From positions 1 to 64,000 of the forward strand of contig CALXLD010000006.1 of NCBI GenBank assembly GCA_944389105.1: a stretch of DNA of 64,000 nucleotides. The letters run 5' to 3'. The stretch is from an uncultured Spirochaetaceae bacterium. GTDB taxonomy: Bacteria > Spirochaetota > Spirochaetia > Sphaerochaetales > Sphaerochaetaceae. Numbering within the stretch: the stretch's first letter is position 1; the number at the start of each line of letters is the position of its first letter. A program made the position numbers and the translations under genes. Below the pieces are notes generated by a model that saw nothing but the letters and a program-made list of their open reading frames with translations, had not been told where the DNA came from and ran no database searches. This document shows, piece by piece, positions 18,780-26,283 of this stretch.

Positions 18780-18794
18780 CAGAAGATATGGTAA
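18765..18794 (-). promoter_or_regulatory. addB promoter (predicted leaderless), -35 inside CPBP gene
   Basis: On the minus strand TTACCA (18794-18789), an 18-bp spacer, then a perfect TATAAT (18770-18765), ending 6 nt before the addB ATG. It interlocks with the divergent CPBP promoter. Confidence 0.65.
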
Positions 18795-19666
18795 CAGATC
18801 ATCCAAACAGCAGCTCCAATCCGATCAGAGGCATTCTCGTAATGGTCCTTGCACTGATGATGTGGCTTGTATTCGGTCCGGTCCTTGCTTTTATCGCGAT
18901 GGATCACATGGAAGGTTTTTCTGAATCCCTCTCGATGTATATAGGGATACACATTCCATACATAATGATGTTCCTGGCTTTGCTTCTTGGTGCAGAATTC
19001 ATCCTTAAGACTAACCTCAGGACACTATTATCAGGTTCTGGCGGAAAATTCAGATGGGCCTTTGCCATGCAGTCCGGCCTGCTTTACACAGTTTTCATGG
19101 TTATAGCCACACCAGCAGTATCAGGAGGAATGAGATGGAACGGAATAGCATTTTCCAGTTATTTAACAGCATTTATTCCTGTAATAATCCTCACCCCGAT
19201 GCAGGCAATATCAGAGGAGCTATTCTTCCGAGCTATTCCCGCACGCATATTTTACAGGGATAAGCTGCCATCATCTCCTCTTGCGAGTCTGCCCATTGTC
19301 ATCATATCCAGCGCATTCTTCACATTTCCTCATCTTTGGAACAGAGAGGTCACAGCTGCTTCCCACATGATTCTGCCGATACTCTGCTACCTATCATGGG
19401 GAGGTCTTGCAATGTTTCTTTCTCTTGCAACAGATGGATTTGAAGCCTCCACGGCAATGCATGTTGCAAACAATCTATTCATAGCGCTTCTCGTGAACTA
19501 TGAAGGTTCCTCAATGCCGACGGAAGCATTATTCACTGCATCAAATGCAGGAAGCACAGCAACGCTTATCGAAACATTCCTTGTCTTCCTGCTGCTATAT
19601 CTGTTCGCATTGAAAAACGGGAAATGCCTGCCGCGATTCAGGCCAAAACAGCAAAAACAGCTATAA
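18788..19666 (+). CDS. CPBP-family intramembrane metalloprotease
   Basis: A 292-residue multi-pass membrane protein of the CPBP/Abi family (type II CAAX-prenyl-protease-like). The catalytic E-E-x3-R motif reads S-E-E-L-F-F-R near residue 140, followed by F-x-x-x-H in a helix (T-F-P-H) and a late H-V-A-N-N motif. About seven hydrophobic segments are visible. Bacterial members act in bacteriocin processing or immunity, or have unknown roles. It starts at the ATG at 18788 with no Shine-Dalgarno and sits 22 nt before a membrane-anchored nuclease gene on the same strand. Confidence 0.85.
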   Translation: MVTDHPNSSSNPIRGILVMVLALMMWLVFGPVLAFIAMDHMEGFSESLSMYIGIHIPYIMMFLALLLGAEFILKTNLRTLLSGSGGKFRWAFAMQSGLLYTVFMVIATPAVSGGMRWNGIAFSSYLTAFIPVIILTPMQAISEELFFRAIPARIFYRDKLPSSPLASLPIVIISSAFFTFPHLWNREVTAASHMILPILCYLSWGGLAMFLSLATDGFEASTAMHVANNLFIALLVNYEGSSMPTEALFTASNAGSTATLIETFLVFLLLYLFALKNGKCLPRFRPKQQKQL

Positions 19667-19667
19667 T
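19662..19667 (+). promoter_or_regulatory. possible -10 element for the membrane nuclease gene
   Basis: TATAAT overlaps the CPBP stop codon region, 21 nt before the ATG at 19689. A GAGGAG ribosome-binding site follows, so any transcript from here would have a short leader. The -35 is weak. Confidence 0.4.
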
Positions 19668-19688
19668 ATCCTACGAGGAGCTGAAAAA

Positions 19689-20690
19689 ATGGCGAGAAAA
19701 AAGAAAAGCAAGAAGACAAGCAAGCTCAAGAAGCTGCTGATTACTCTGCTGATACTCATTATAATCTTCCTGATACTCTGCTTTATAACGCCAGGAGATA
19801 GCGAGAGCACAATCTCCGCAACAGGGGAAATACAGGGTCTTGAACTACCTCTTCCGATACAGGGAGAACAGATAATATCACATACAGGCTATACGCTCTC
19901 ATATAACGAAGAGTACGAAGTGCCATCATATGTTGCCTACGAGCTGACACGGGCAGAAGTCCTTGGAAGCGAAGAAAGAAATGATAATTTCAGAGCAGAT
20001 GCTGCAGTCAGGACAGGTTCAGCCTCTCTCGACGACTACAGAGGTTCCGGATACGACAGGGGCCATATGGCTCCGGCTGCGGATTTCAAATGGTCTGGAG
20101 AAGCAATGAGCGATACATTCTATCTGTCGAACATGTGTCCGCAGGATCCTTCTTTCAACAGGGGTATATGGGCTGATCTGGAAGCTGTTGTCAGGACAAT
20201 GGCCTATGACAACGAATCAGTATACGTAGTAACTGGCCCTGTTCTTACAGATGGACCATATGAAACCATCGGAGAAAATGAAGTTGCTGTTCCTAAGTAT
20301 TTTTACAAAGTCGTGCTCGATTACACGAATCCGGATGTAAAAGCTATAGGCTTTGTCCTGCCAAATGAGAACTCGGATCTGTCACTTCAGAGCTTCGCAA
20401 TGACTGTAGACGAAGTTGAGGATATAACGGGAATAGATTTCTACCCTGCGCTCCCAGATGAAGAGGAAGAGATCATCGAAAGCAGGATGAGCACATCGGA
20501 CTGGAACTTCACGGCATTCATGCCCACAGGAGAGACAGCAGATCCTTCAGAACTTGATTATGTCGCACCTTCACAATCAATGCAGGATAGAATTCTTAAT
20601 GCGGCTGTATCTGTTTTCGTGGATATAAAAGGAGAAGTATTCGATCTTCTCGGAATCAGGGGGATTGCAGAGAATATTGGGCTGATCTGA
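19689..20690 (+). CDS. membrane-anchored DNA/RNA non-specific endonuclease
   Basis: A 333-residue nuclease of the beta-beta-alpha-metal (EndA/NucA) family. A lysine-rich N-terminus is followed by one strongly hydrophobic segment at about 17-36, so the catalytic domain should face outside the cytoplasm. The catalytic motif D-R-G-H-M is near residue 122; the metal-binding asparagine region is N-M-C-P-Q-D-P-S-F-N-R-G. Good ribosome-binding site GAGGAG. Extracytoplasmic nucleases of this family digest nucleic acid for nutrition, DNA uptake or defence; which applies here is unknown. It is followed by a hairpin at 20700-20729. Confidence 0.88.
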   Translation: MARKKKSKKTSKLKKLLITLLILIIIFLILCFITPGDSESTISATGEIQGLELPLPIQGEQIISHTGYTLSYNEEYEVPSYVAYELTRAEVLGSEERNDNFRADAAVRTGSASLDDYRGSGYDRGHMAPAADFKWSGEAMSDTFYLSNMCPQDPSFNRGIWADLEAVVRTMAYDNESVYVVTGPVLTDGPYETIGENEVAVPKYFYKVVLDYTNPDVKAIGFVLPNENSDLSLQSFAMTVDEVEDITGIDFYPALPDEEEEIIESRMSTSDWNFTAFMPTGETADPSELDYVAPSQSMQDRILNAAVSVFVDIKGEVFDLLGIRGIAENIGLI

Positions 20691-20699
20691 ACTGCATAT

Positions 20700-20729
20700 A
20701 GCCTGTTTTCATCTTCATGGAAACAGGCT
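20700..20729 (+). terminator. hairpin after the membrane nuclease gene
   Basis: Nine-bp stem AGCCTGTTT / AAACAGGCT, 12-nt loop, 9 nt past the stop codon. It is followed by an A/T-rich stretch rather than a clean T-run, so termination is likely but not certain. Confidence 0.55.
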
Positions 20730-20764
20730 AGCAATATAAATCATATTGTTCCAGGAAAAAGAAG

Positions 20765-20770
20765 TATAAT
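20765..20770 (+). promoter_or_regulatory. -10 element 6 nt before the aldo/keto reductase gene
   Basis: A perfect TATAAT ends 6 nt before the ATG at 20777; there is no Shine-Dalgarno. No clear -35 at the proper distance. Confidence 0.55.
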
Positions 20771-20776
20771 CACAGT

Positions 20777-21886
20777 ATGGATGATTTGTTTGCGCTTAAT
20801 ACACGGAAGCTAGGTTTTGGCCTCATGCGGCTTCCAAAAGATGAAAACGGGAATATAGATGAAGCTGAAACCGCTAGAATGGCAGATAGGTTCATCGAAA
20901 AAGGATTCACTTATTTTGACACCGCCTATGTTTACCCCGGATCAGAGGAGATTTTCCGGAAAAGCATAGGATCAAGACATCCTAGGGATAGCTATACACT
21001 GGCTTCTAAAATGTCAGGGTGGGCACTCTCCGAGGAGAAGACACCGGAGAAGATGTTCGAAGAACAGCTTAAAAGGACTGGTCTTGATTATTTTGACTTC
21101 TATCTCCTTCATAGCCTTAAGAAGGAAAATCTCCCAACCTATGATAAATATGACGCATGGTCCTACTGTGCAAAACTGAAAAGAGATGGGAAAATAAGAC
21201 ATCTCGGCTTCTCTTTCCATGACAACCCCGAGCTTCTGGATAAAATCCTTACAGAGCATCCGGAGATGGAGTTTGTGCAGCTTCAGATAAATTATCTGGA
21301 CTGGACAAGTCCAAGCATAAAATCTGAAGGAATCTACAGCGTAGCGAGAAAACACAAAAAGCCGATAATCATAATGGAACCGGTAAAGGGCGGGCTGCTT
21401 GCAAATCTTGTACCTGAAATAACACAGCCTTTCGGCAGCAAGAGCCCTGCATCCTATGCGCTGAGATATGCAGCAGGTCTTGATGGTGTACTCGCTGTAC
21501 TTTCAGGAATGAGCACAATGGACCAGCTTGAGGAGAATGTCAGGATCTTCTCCCCGTTCGAAAAGCTAAGCAGAAGCGAGGAAGAAGCTGTACAGACGGT
21601 TAAAAGAAAAATAGAGGAAATGCAGGTAATACAATGTACTTCATGTAAATACTGTGTACCTGGATGCCCTAAGAAAATACCTATCCCCGACATTTTCAAG
21701 CATATGAATGAAGCAGCGGTTCTCAGCGATAGAACAAGGCCGAAAGAGAGCTATGCTGCACTCGTTTCCAATGGTCAGTCAGGCAAAGCCTCTGATTGTA
21801 TAAGATGCGGGAAGTGTGAAAAGACATGTCCGCAGAAACTTCCGATCAGGGAGCTTCTGGCAAAAGCAGAGAGCGTCCTCTGCTGA
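20777..21886 (+). CDS. aldo/keto reductase with C-terminal ferredoxin domain
   Basis: A 369-residue protein. The N-terminal aldo/keto reductase barrel keeps the catalytic set: D and Y in F-D-T-A-Y-V-Y, K in A-S-K-M, H in L-L-H-S. The C-terminal 90 residues hold two [4Fe-4S] motifs, C-T-S-C-K-Y-C-x3-C-P near 286 and C-I-R-C-G-K-C-x3-C-P near 341. Such fusions are widespread in anaerobes and probably pass electrons between ferredoxin and a carbonyl substrate; the substrate is unknown. The start codon directly follows a -10 element. A strong terminator follows. Confidence 0.9.
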   Translation: MDDLFALNTRKLGFGLMRLPKDENGNIDEAETARMADRFIEKGFTYFDTAYVYPGSEEIFRKSIGSRHPRDSYTLASKMSGWALSEEKTPEKMFEEQLKRTGLDYFDFYLLHSLKKENLPTYDKYDAWSYCAKLKRDGKIRHLGFSFHDNPELLDKILTEHPEMEFVQLQINYLDWTSPSIKSEGIYSVARKHKKPIIIMEPVKGGLLANLVPEITQPFGSKSPASYALRYAAGLDGVLAVLSGMSTMDQLEENVRIFSPFEKLSRSEEEAVQTVKRKIEEMQVIQCTSCKYCVPGCPKKIPIPDIFKHMNEAAVLSDRTRPKESYAALVSNGQSGKASDCIRCGKCEKTCPQKLPIRELLAKAESVLC

Positions 21887-21892
21887 ACTGAA

Positions 21893-21917
21893 GGCTGGCT
21901 CTAAAAAGCCAGCTTTT
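21893..21917 (+). terminator. intrinsic terminator after aldo/keto reductase gene
   Basis: Stem GCTGGCT / AGCCAGC with a 6-nt A-rich loop, followed by TTTT, 7 nt past the stop codon. Confidence 0.8.
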
Positions 21918-21925
21918 CCATATGC

Positions 21926-21931
21926 TATACT
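21926..21931 (+). promoter_or_regulatory. -10 element 6 nt before the MBL hydrolase gene
   Basis: TATACT ends 6 nt before the ATG at 21938. No Shine-Dalgarno and no clear -35. Confidence 0.5.
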
Positions 21932-21937
21932 TTAATC

Positions 21938-22642
21938 ATGGAAAAGGTATCCAGCCGGATTGCATTCACACTTCCTGACCCATCCCTTGATCGTCCTCTA
22001 ATTGGATACATCAGAGGAGATGAGTTTTCTATTGCTTTTGATGCGGGTGCTTCAGGAAAACATGTTGAGCTGTTCTATTCTGAATTAGGCAGAATGAAGT
22101 TTCCACTACCCTCGCTGACAGTCATATCACATCATCATTGGGACCATAGCTATGGCATCGCTGCCATCTGCGGGCTCTCAATTGCCAATGAGAAAACATA
22201 CTGTCATCTGCAGGAAGATATGAATACTCCGAAAGAAAACCTCTTCCTCTCCATTGCAGATGACTATGACTATATCAGGAAGGAATACCTTAATCCTGAA
22301 AACATTGCCATCAAGCTCCCTGACCTGACTTACAAAGAGCGTATGACAATCTACATGGGTGATATAAAGGCAGAGCTATACCATACAGAGTCGCCACATA
22401 CGGACGATTCCACTCTTCTCTATATACCGGAGGAAAAAGTGCTTTTTGCGGGAGATGCTGCCTCTGGTGTTATAGAAACAGCGAAGGATCTGGAAACGGG
22501 AGGCAAGTACAACAGGGAAAAAACGATTTCACTGATCAATACAATAAAGGAAATCAATCCGCTTCTCATCATAGACAGCCATTCAGGTATAACAAGCCTC
22601 GAAGAAGAGCTGAGCTACCTTGAGTCAAAGCTGGAAGATTGA
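21938..22642 (+). CDS. MBL-fold metallo-hydrolase
   Basis: A 234-residue metallo-beta-lactamase-fold protein. The metal-binding motif H-x-H-x-D-H is present as H-H-H-W-D-H near residue 66. A second histidine lies near 150 (H-T-E-S-P-H), the bridging aspartate is in F-A-G-D, and a final histidine is in D-S-H-S. It is a soluble hydrolase by fold; the substrate cannot be deduced. It is monocistronic, between a terminator and an AT-rich stretch. Confidence 0.85.
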   Translation: MEKVSSRIAFTLPDPSLDRPLIGYIRGDEFSIAFDAGASGKHVELFYSELGRMKFPLPSLTVISHHHWDHSYGIAAICGLSIANEKTYCHLQEDMNTPKENLFLSIADDYDYIRKEYLNPENIAIKLPDLTYKERMTIYMGDIKAELYHTESPHTDDSTLLYIPEEKVLFAGDAASGVIETAKDLETGGKYNREKTISLINTIKEINPLLIIDSHSGITSLEEELSYLESKLED

Positions 22643-22986
22643 TTTCCTGAAAATCACTCAACACATCCAAAAAAGAAAAAATTTCGACTGCATTCAGAAA
22701 ATGCAAGAGTCAATGCAATCAATAATACTAATTATTGAGGTAGTAAGGAGTTATATAAACAGTGTACTAAAAATCGTTTTTTCTATACAGGTTCTTTCAT
22801 ATTCATATTTTCATAAACTGCAAGAAGTTATTCTAAAAAATACAATCCATGCCTTACATACGGGAACTTGGGAGGCAGTAATTCTGGTTCTTGATTGCAA
22901 GAATCAATAAGGTGAAACATGAATATTTTACAAGAACTTCAGCAGAAATTTCTTTATAATTAGTTGTATTATAATGATTTGGCGTA
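22643..22986. other. 344-bp AT-rich stretch without a recognisable gene
   Basis: Clearly richer in A and T than its neighbours. A 96-codon frame begins inside the end of the MBL gene and runs to 22910, but it has no ribosome-binding site, no family resemblance and a composition like random AT-rich sequence. I found no hairpin of note. It may be a decayed or acquired remnant. Confidence 0.5.
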
Positions 22987-23070
22987 TGCCCAGAGGGGGA
23001 CTTGAACCCCCACACCATTGCTGGCTCTAGTACCTGAAACTAGCGTGTCTACCAATTCCACCATCTGGGC
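22987..23070 (-). tRNA. tRNA-Leu (anticodon CAG)
   Basis: The minus strand folds into a class II tRNA of 84 nt. Acceptor GCCCAGA pairs with TCTGGGC, discriminator A. The D-arm contains AATTGGTAGA, the anticodon stem CTAGT/ACTAG encloses loop TTCAGGT (anticodon CAG, decodes CUG), the long variable arm is of leucine type, and the T-arm is GGGGG/CCCCC with TTCAAGT. The 3' CCA is not encoded. Confidence 0.96.
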
Positions 23071-23081
23071 TTAACGAGAAG

Positions 23082-23110
23082 ATATTACTTTTGTTTTGAA
23101 TTAAGTGCAA
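23082..23110 (-). promoter_or_regulatory. tRNA-Leu promoter
   Basis: On the minus strand TTGCAC (23110-23105), a 17-bp spacer, then TAATAT (23087-23082), about 11 nt before the mature tRNA 5' end. Same -35 type as several protein genes here. Confidence 0.75.
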
Positions 23111-23155
23111 GAGATAGAAAGAATCTAGGATTCAGCAAAAATACATCTTCTAAGA

Positions 23156-23184
23156 TTGCCACTTGAAAGGATTATCGGTATCCT
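23156..23184 (+). promoter_or_regulatory. ymdB-like gene promoter (predicted leaderless)
   Basis: TTGCCA (23156-23161), a 17-bp spacer, then TATCCT (23179-23184), ending 7 nt before the ATG at 23192. The hexamer pair is identical to that of uvrC. Confidence 0.65.
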
Positions 23185-23191
23185 CAACTTC

Positions 23192-24004
23192 ATGATAAAC
23201 ATACTCTTCCTCGGAGAGGTTACCGGAAGGCCAGGAATAACAGCGATAAAGAATGGTCTTCAGGCTCTCAAGACGGAATATAACATAGACTATACAATCG
23301 CAAACGGAGAGGGAATGACAAATGGCTTCGGAATCGGAAAAGCCCATTCCCTGCAGCTCGGCAAGCTTGGTGTTGATACAATAACAGGTGCGGAGAAGCT
23401 TTTTTATAAAATAGATATGGTAGAATTCGTGCCAAAAGCCGGGTTCATTCTCCGTCCCGCCAATTATCCCCCGCTCTGCCCTGGACATGGATATAGGCAT
23501 GTTGTGATAAAAAACAGGAAATTCGCTATCGTAAACATCCAGGGAAATTCAAATTTCCCGAGACAGAATATACAGAATGCTTTTTTCACAGCTGACAGCA
23601 TCCTGAAAAAGCTGAATGAAACAAATCCCGACGAGCTTGTGATAGTAATCTTCCATGCCGCGACGACAGCAGAGAAGAAAACGATGAAATTCTTCCTTGA
23701 TGGGAGATGTTCAGCTGTTATAGGCACTCATACGAAAGTAATAACAGCAGATGAAACTGTATCAGAGAAAGGCACTGCTTATATAACGGATATAGGCAGA
23801 GTTGGGTCATTCATGTCAGCAGGAGGATTTGACCCCGCTGAAGAAATAAGGAAGCTTAGATCACAGCTGCCGGTAAGAAGCCAGGAATGCTGGGATGATG
23901 GTATAATAGAGGGAGCTGTGGTAAGCATAGATGAAGAAACAGGGAAAGCTCTCTCGATTTCACGCATAATGAAACATGTGGATATAAAGAGGCCAGAGAA
24001 GTAA
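23192..24004 (+). CDS. YmdB-like (TIGR00282) metallophosphoesterase with altered active site
   Basis: A 270-residue homologue of YmdB, a 2',3'-cyclic-nucleotide phosphodiesterase of the calcineurin fold. Length and overall pattern fit (start I-L-F-L-G, I-A-N-G-E at 36-40, I-G-T-H-T, Y-I-T-D-I-G). Compared with B. subtilis YmdB as I remember it, several metal and catalytic residues differ: the early aspartate is E9, the G-N-H-T-W motif has become G-A-E-K-L (66-70), and the second histidine of T-H-T-H is lysine. One histidine of the F-H-A motif and the G-T-H remain. It may be inactive or use another chemistry. First gene of a six-gene run ending in rpoN. Confidence 0.78.
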   Translation: MINILFLGEVTGRPGITAIKNGLQALKTEYNIDYTIANGEGMTNGFGIGKAHSLQLGKLGVDTITGAEKLFYKIDMVEFVPKAGFILRPANYPPLCPGHGYRHVVIKNRKFAIVNIQGNSNFPRQNIQNAFFTADSILKKLNETNPDELVIVIFHAATTAEKKTMKFFLDGRCSAVIGTHTKVITADETVSEKGTAYITDIGRVGSFMSAGGFDPAEEIRKLRSQLPVRSQECWDDGIIEGAVVSIDEETGKALSISRIMKHVDIKRPEK

Positions 24005-24007
24005 GCG

Positions 24008-24415
24008 ATGAAACAGACAGTAACGATTGAAGAAAAGAAAGGAGAAGACTTAGTAGCGGGATGTGACAAATCTCTTTGCCACGGATGCAAGGCATCCTTT
24101 TTCTGCACATCAAAAAAAGCTTCTTTCGATGTACTCAATCCGGAAGGAATTCCACTTGAAAAAGGTGATCAGGTTATTATTGACATGCCACCAAGGAAAA
24201 CGCTCTTCACAGTTTTCATGAGTCTGGGTTTTCCGCTTCTGATGTTCGTTCCTGGATATCTGATCGGGACTCTTCTGTCGGACAGCCAGGGCATAATGCT
24301 CATTACATCGCTTGCTGGTGTTGCTTTAGGATTTGCAATATCAGCTCTGTTCTTCCGTCTGAATCGGAAGAAGTACACACCGGTTATTGTGGAAAAAAAG
24401 GAAAACGACGATTGA
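24008..24415 (+). CDS. RseC/MucC-like (SoxR-reducing system) membrane protein
   Basis: A 135-residue protein of the RseC/MucC type. The N-terminal part carries the family cysteines C-x4-C-x2-C-x5-C (C-D-K-S-L-C-H-G-C, then F-F-C) at about 19-33, followed by two transmembrane helices at about 65-85 and 92-113 and a basic tail. Relatives sit in the inner membrane and are linked to electron transfer for SoxR reduction or to sigma-E control. It lies 3 nt after the ymdB-like gene and overlaps the next TTG start. Confidence 0.8.
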   Translation: MKQTVTIEEKKGEDLVAGCDKSLCHGCKASFFCTSKKASFDVLNPEGIPLEKGDQVIIDMPPRKTLFTVFMSLGFPLLMFVPGYLIGTLLSDSQGIMLITSLAGVALGFAISALFFRLNRKKYTPVIVEKKENDD

Positions 24416-24936
24416 GAAAGATTCTTTTCATTGTTCTATCTCTTCTCCTCCTCGCCTCCTGCTCATTCAGAACAGGAGATGATGAGGTACATGAAAAAGC
24501 CGTTCTTCCTGATATCATTCTGGAAAACTCCACATATACTCTTGGCCAGAGCGGGGAACGTCCGATTTACATCGAAAGCTCAAGAATGACATTCTATTCC
24601 CATGACAACAGGGCAATAGTTGAGGATATTTCATTCATATCCTATGACGAAGAAGGGAATGTAGCTATTGAAGGATCTGCAGGCCATGGAGAAATAGAAA
24701 CAGATACAAAACGCATGAACCTCACAGGAAATGTAAGACTTAACGCCACCGATGGTGATATGATGATAGAGGCTGAAAACCTCATCTTTGACAGTCAGAA
24801 TGAAGAAGTTGAGGCAGATGGCAACGTACGTGTAAGTTCTCAGGATGGGACATTCAGCGGAACAGGATTCAAAGGAGACCTAAGGGAGGAAGCATATTCC
24901 TTCCAGAGCATTCAGGAGGGAATATTCGAAATATGA
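24412..24936 (+). CDS. lptC: LptC-like lipoprotein of the LPS export pathway
   Basis: A 174-residue protein with a lipoprotein signal (hydrophobic helix then L-A-S-C, cysteine at 17). The rest is a run of short beta strands of the OstA/LptC type, with repeated pattern such as A-E-N-L-I-F-D and E-A-D-G-N-V-R-V. LptC normally links the LptBFG complex to LptA in the periplasm. The start is TTG at 24412, overlapping the rseC-like stop (TTGA); the next gene follows with a 4-nt overlap. The gene name rests mainly on position before lptA and lptB. LptA-like is an alternative. Confidence 0.75.
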   Translation: MRKILFIVLSLLLLASCSFRTGDDEVHEKAVLPDIILENSTYTLGQSGERPIYIESSRMTFYSHDNRAIVEDISFISYDEEGNVAIEGSAGHGEIETDTKRMNLTGNVRLNATDGDMMIEAENLIFDSQNEEVEADGNVRVSSQDGTFSGTGFKGDLREEAYSFQSIQEGIFEI

Positions 24937-25556
24937 GAAAGCTGCTGCCAATACTATTCCTCCTGCTATCAGCATCAATGCTATTTGCAGATAACATAAC
25001 ATTCTCAGGTGGCACAAGTTCCATTGTCCTCCGCAATGGAAGAGAGAATGTCGTGCTGTCCGATGGAGCTGCTGTCACTGTAGGCTCAATGGAGATAAAC
25101 GCCGATACAATCACCCTTTCCGGTGATAACTGGAGATATGTAAGCTGTTCAGGCAATGCAACAGTCTCGGATTCCTCAAGAGGCATATACATAAGAACAT
25201 CCTCAATATGGTACGACAGGACAGCGGAGAGAATACTGATATCATCATGGTTTGAAATCGAGGATACCGTGAATGAAGTCTCTGCGACAGGAGCTTCGCT
25301 GGAATACCTGCTCTCCGATGAGAAACTGCAGCTGGATAAAGATGTATCGCTTCTGAAGAACACAGAAGACAGCGGAATAATGAGATGCTCGGCAGAAAGC
25401 GTTATATTCTCCCGCAGTGACAATACGGTGCAGCTAAGGGGTTCTGCCTCCGTTGACTGGGATGGAGACAGCTATGGAGCAGAGGTAATAAGCGTTGATC
25501 TTAATACCGACAGCATAAGCCTCGACGGAAGAATCAGAGGAACGATAAATGGCTGA
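24933..25556 (+). CDS. lptA: LptA/OstA-like periplasmic protein
   Basis: A 207-residue exported protein with a typical signal peptide (cleavage probably after M-L-F-A at 19). The mature part is a repetitive beta-jellyroll of the OstA/LptA type, which forms a bridge for lipopolysaccharide across the periplasm. The pattern of V-L-S-D-G-A-A-V-T-V, I-N-A-D-T-I-T-L and L-R-G-S-A-S-V repeats the fold. It overlaps lptC by 4 nt and lptB by 8 nt. Confidence 0.78.
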   Translation: MRKLLPILFLLLSASMLFADNITFSGGTSSIVLRNGRENVVLSDGAAVTVGSMEINADTITLSGDNWRYVSCSGNATVSDSSRGIYIRTSSIWYDRTAERILISSWFEIEDTVNEVSATGASLEYLLSDEKLQLDKDVSLLKNTEDSGIMRCSAESVIFSRSDNTVQLRGSASVDWDGDSYGAEVISVDLNTDSISLDGRIRGTING

Positions 25557-26283
25557 GCTTGTTGTTGATCATCTTTCAAAATTCTATGGCAAAAAACATG
25601 TCGTGAAGAATGTCACATTCTCTATGCATTCCGGGGATATAACAGGACTTCTTGGCCCTAATGGAGCTGGAAAGACCACTTCCTTCTACATGATTGTAGG
25701 ATTCATAAAGGCAGATGGCGGAGAAGTACTTGTCGATGGAGAGAATATAACTAAGCTCCCGATGCATAAAAGATCAAGGATGGGACTGGCGTATCTGCCG
25801 CAGGAAGCCTCTATTTTCCGCAAGCTCTCAGTCGATGATAATATTAATCTGGTACTCCAGACACAGAAGCATATGACAAAAGCAGAAAGAGAGGAGCTTC
25901 ATGAGAAGCTGATTTCTGATTTCGGACTTGAGAAAGTAAGAAAGCAGTATGGCTATACACTCTCCGGAGGAGAAAGAAGAAGAACAGAAATCGCACGTTC
26001 CCTTGCGACATCTCCGAAATTCCTTCTTCTTGATGAGCCTTTTGCAGGAATAGATCCTAAAGCTGTTTACGAGATCAAGCAGATAATAAGGCGGCTGGCT
26101 GCATCTGGTATCGGGATTCTGATTACAGACCACAATGTGCGTGACACACTTGAAATAACAACAACAGCACACATAATCTCCGATGGGGAAATACTCGTCT
26201 CCGGAACAAAGGAAGAACTGCTGAACAACGAAGAGGCTAAGGAAATCTATTTCGGAAAGGATTTTGACAAGGAGTCCAGATGA
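25549..26283 (+). CDS. lptB: LPS export ABC transporter ATP-binding protein LptB
   Basis: A 244-residue ATPase of 241-residue LptB type. Walker A is G-P-N-G-A-G-K-T-T near 36, the Q-loop sits in L-P-Q-E-A-S-I-F-R-K-L, which is characteristic of LptB, the signature is L-S-G-G-E-R-R-R, and Walker B is F-L-L-L-D-E-P-F-A-G-I-D. It powers extraction of lipopolysaccharide from the inner membrane with LptFG, which are not in the window. It overlaps both neighbours (8 nt and 4 nt). Confidence 0.95.
   Translation: MAELVVDHLSKFYGKKHVVKNVTFSMHSGDITGLLGPNGAGKTTSFYMIVGFIKADGGEVLVDGENITKLPMHKRSRMGLAYLPQEASIFRKLSVDDNINLVLQTQKHMTKAEREELHEKLISDFGLEKVRKQYGYTLSGGERRRTEIARSLATSPKFLLLDEPFAGIDPKAVYEIKQIIRRLAASGIGILITDHNVRDTLEITTTAHIISDGEILVSGTKEELLNNEEAKEIYFGKDFDKESR

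Noticed and set aside
22620..22910. 96-codon + strand frame after the MBL hydrolase
   Set aside because: It starts inside the MBL gene, has no ribosome-binding site or family resemblance, and its composition is that of random AT-rich DNA.
23156..23191. TTG start of the ymdB-like gene
   Set aside because: That TTG is the -35 box (TTGCCA) of a promoter whose -10 ends 7 nt before the ATG at 23192; the family also starts at this ATG.
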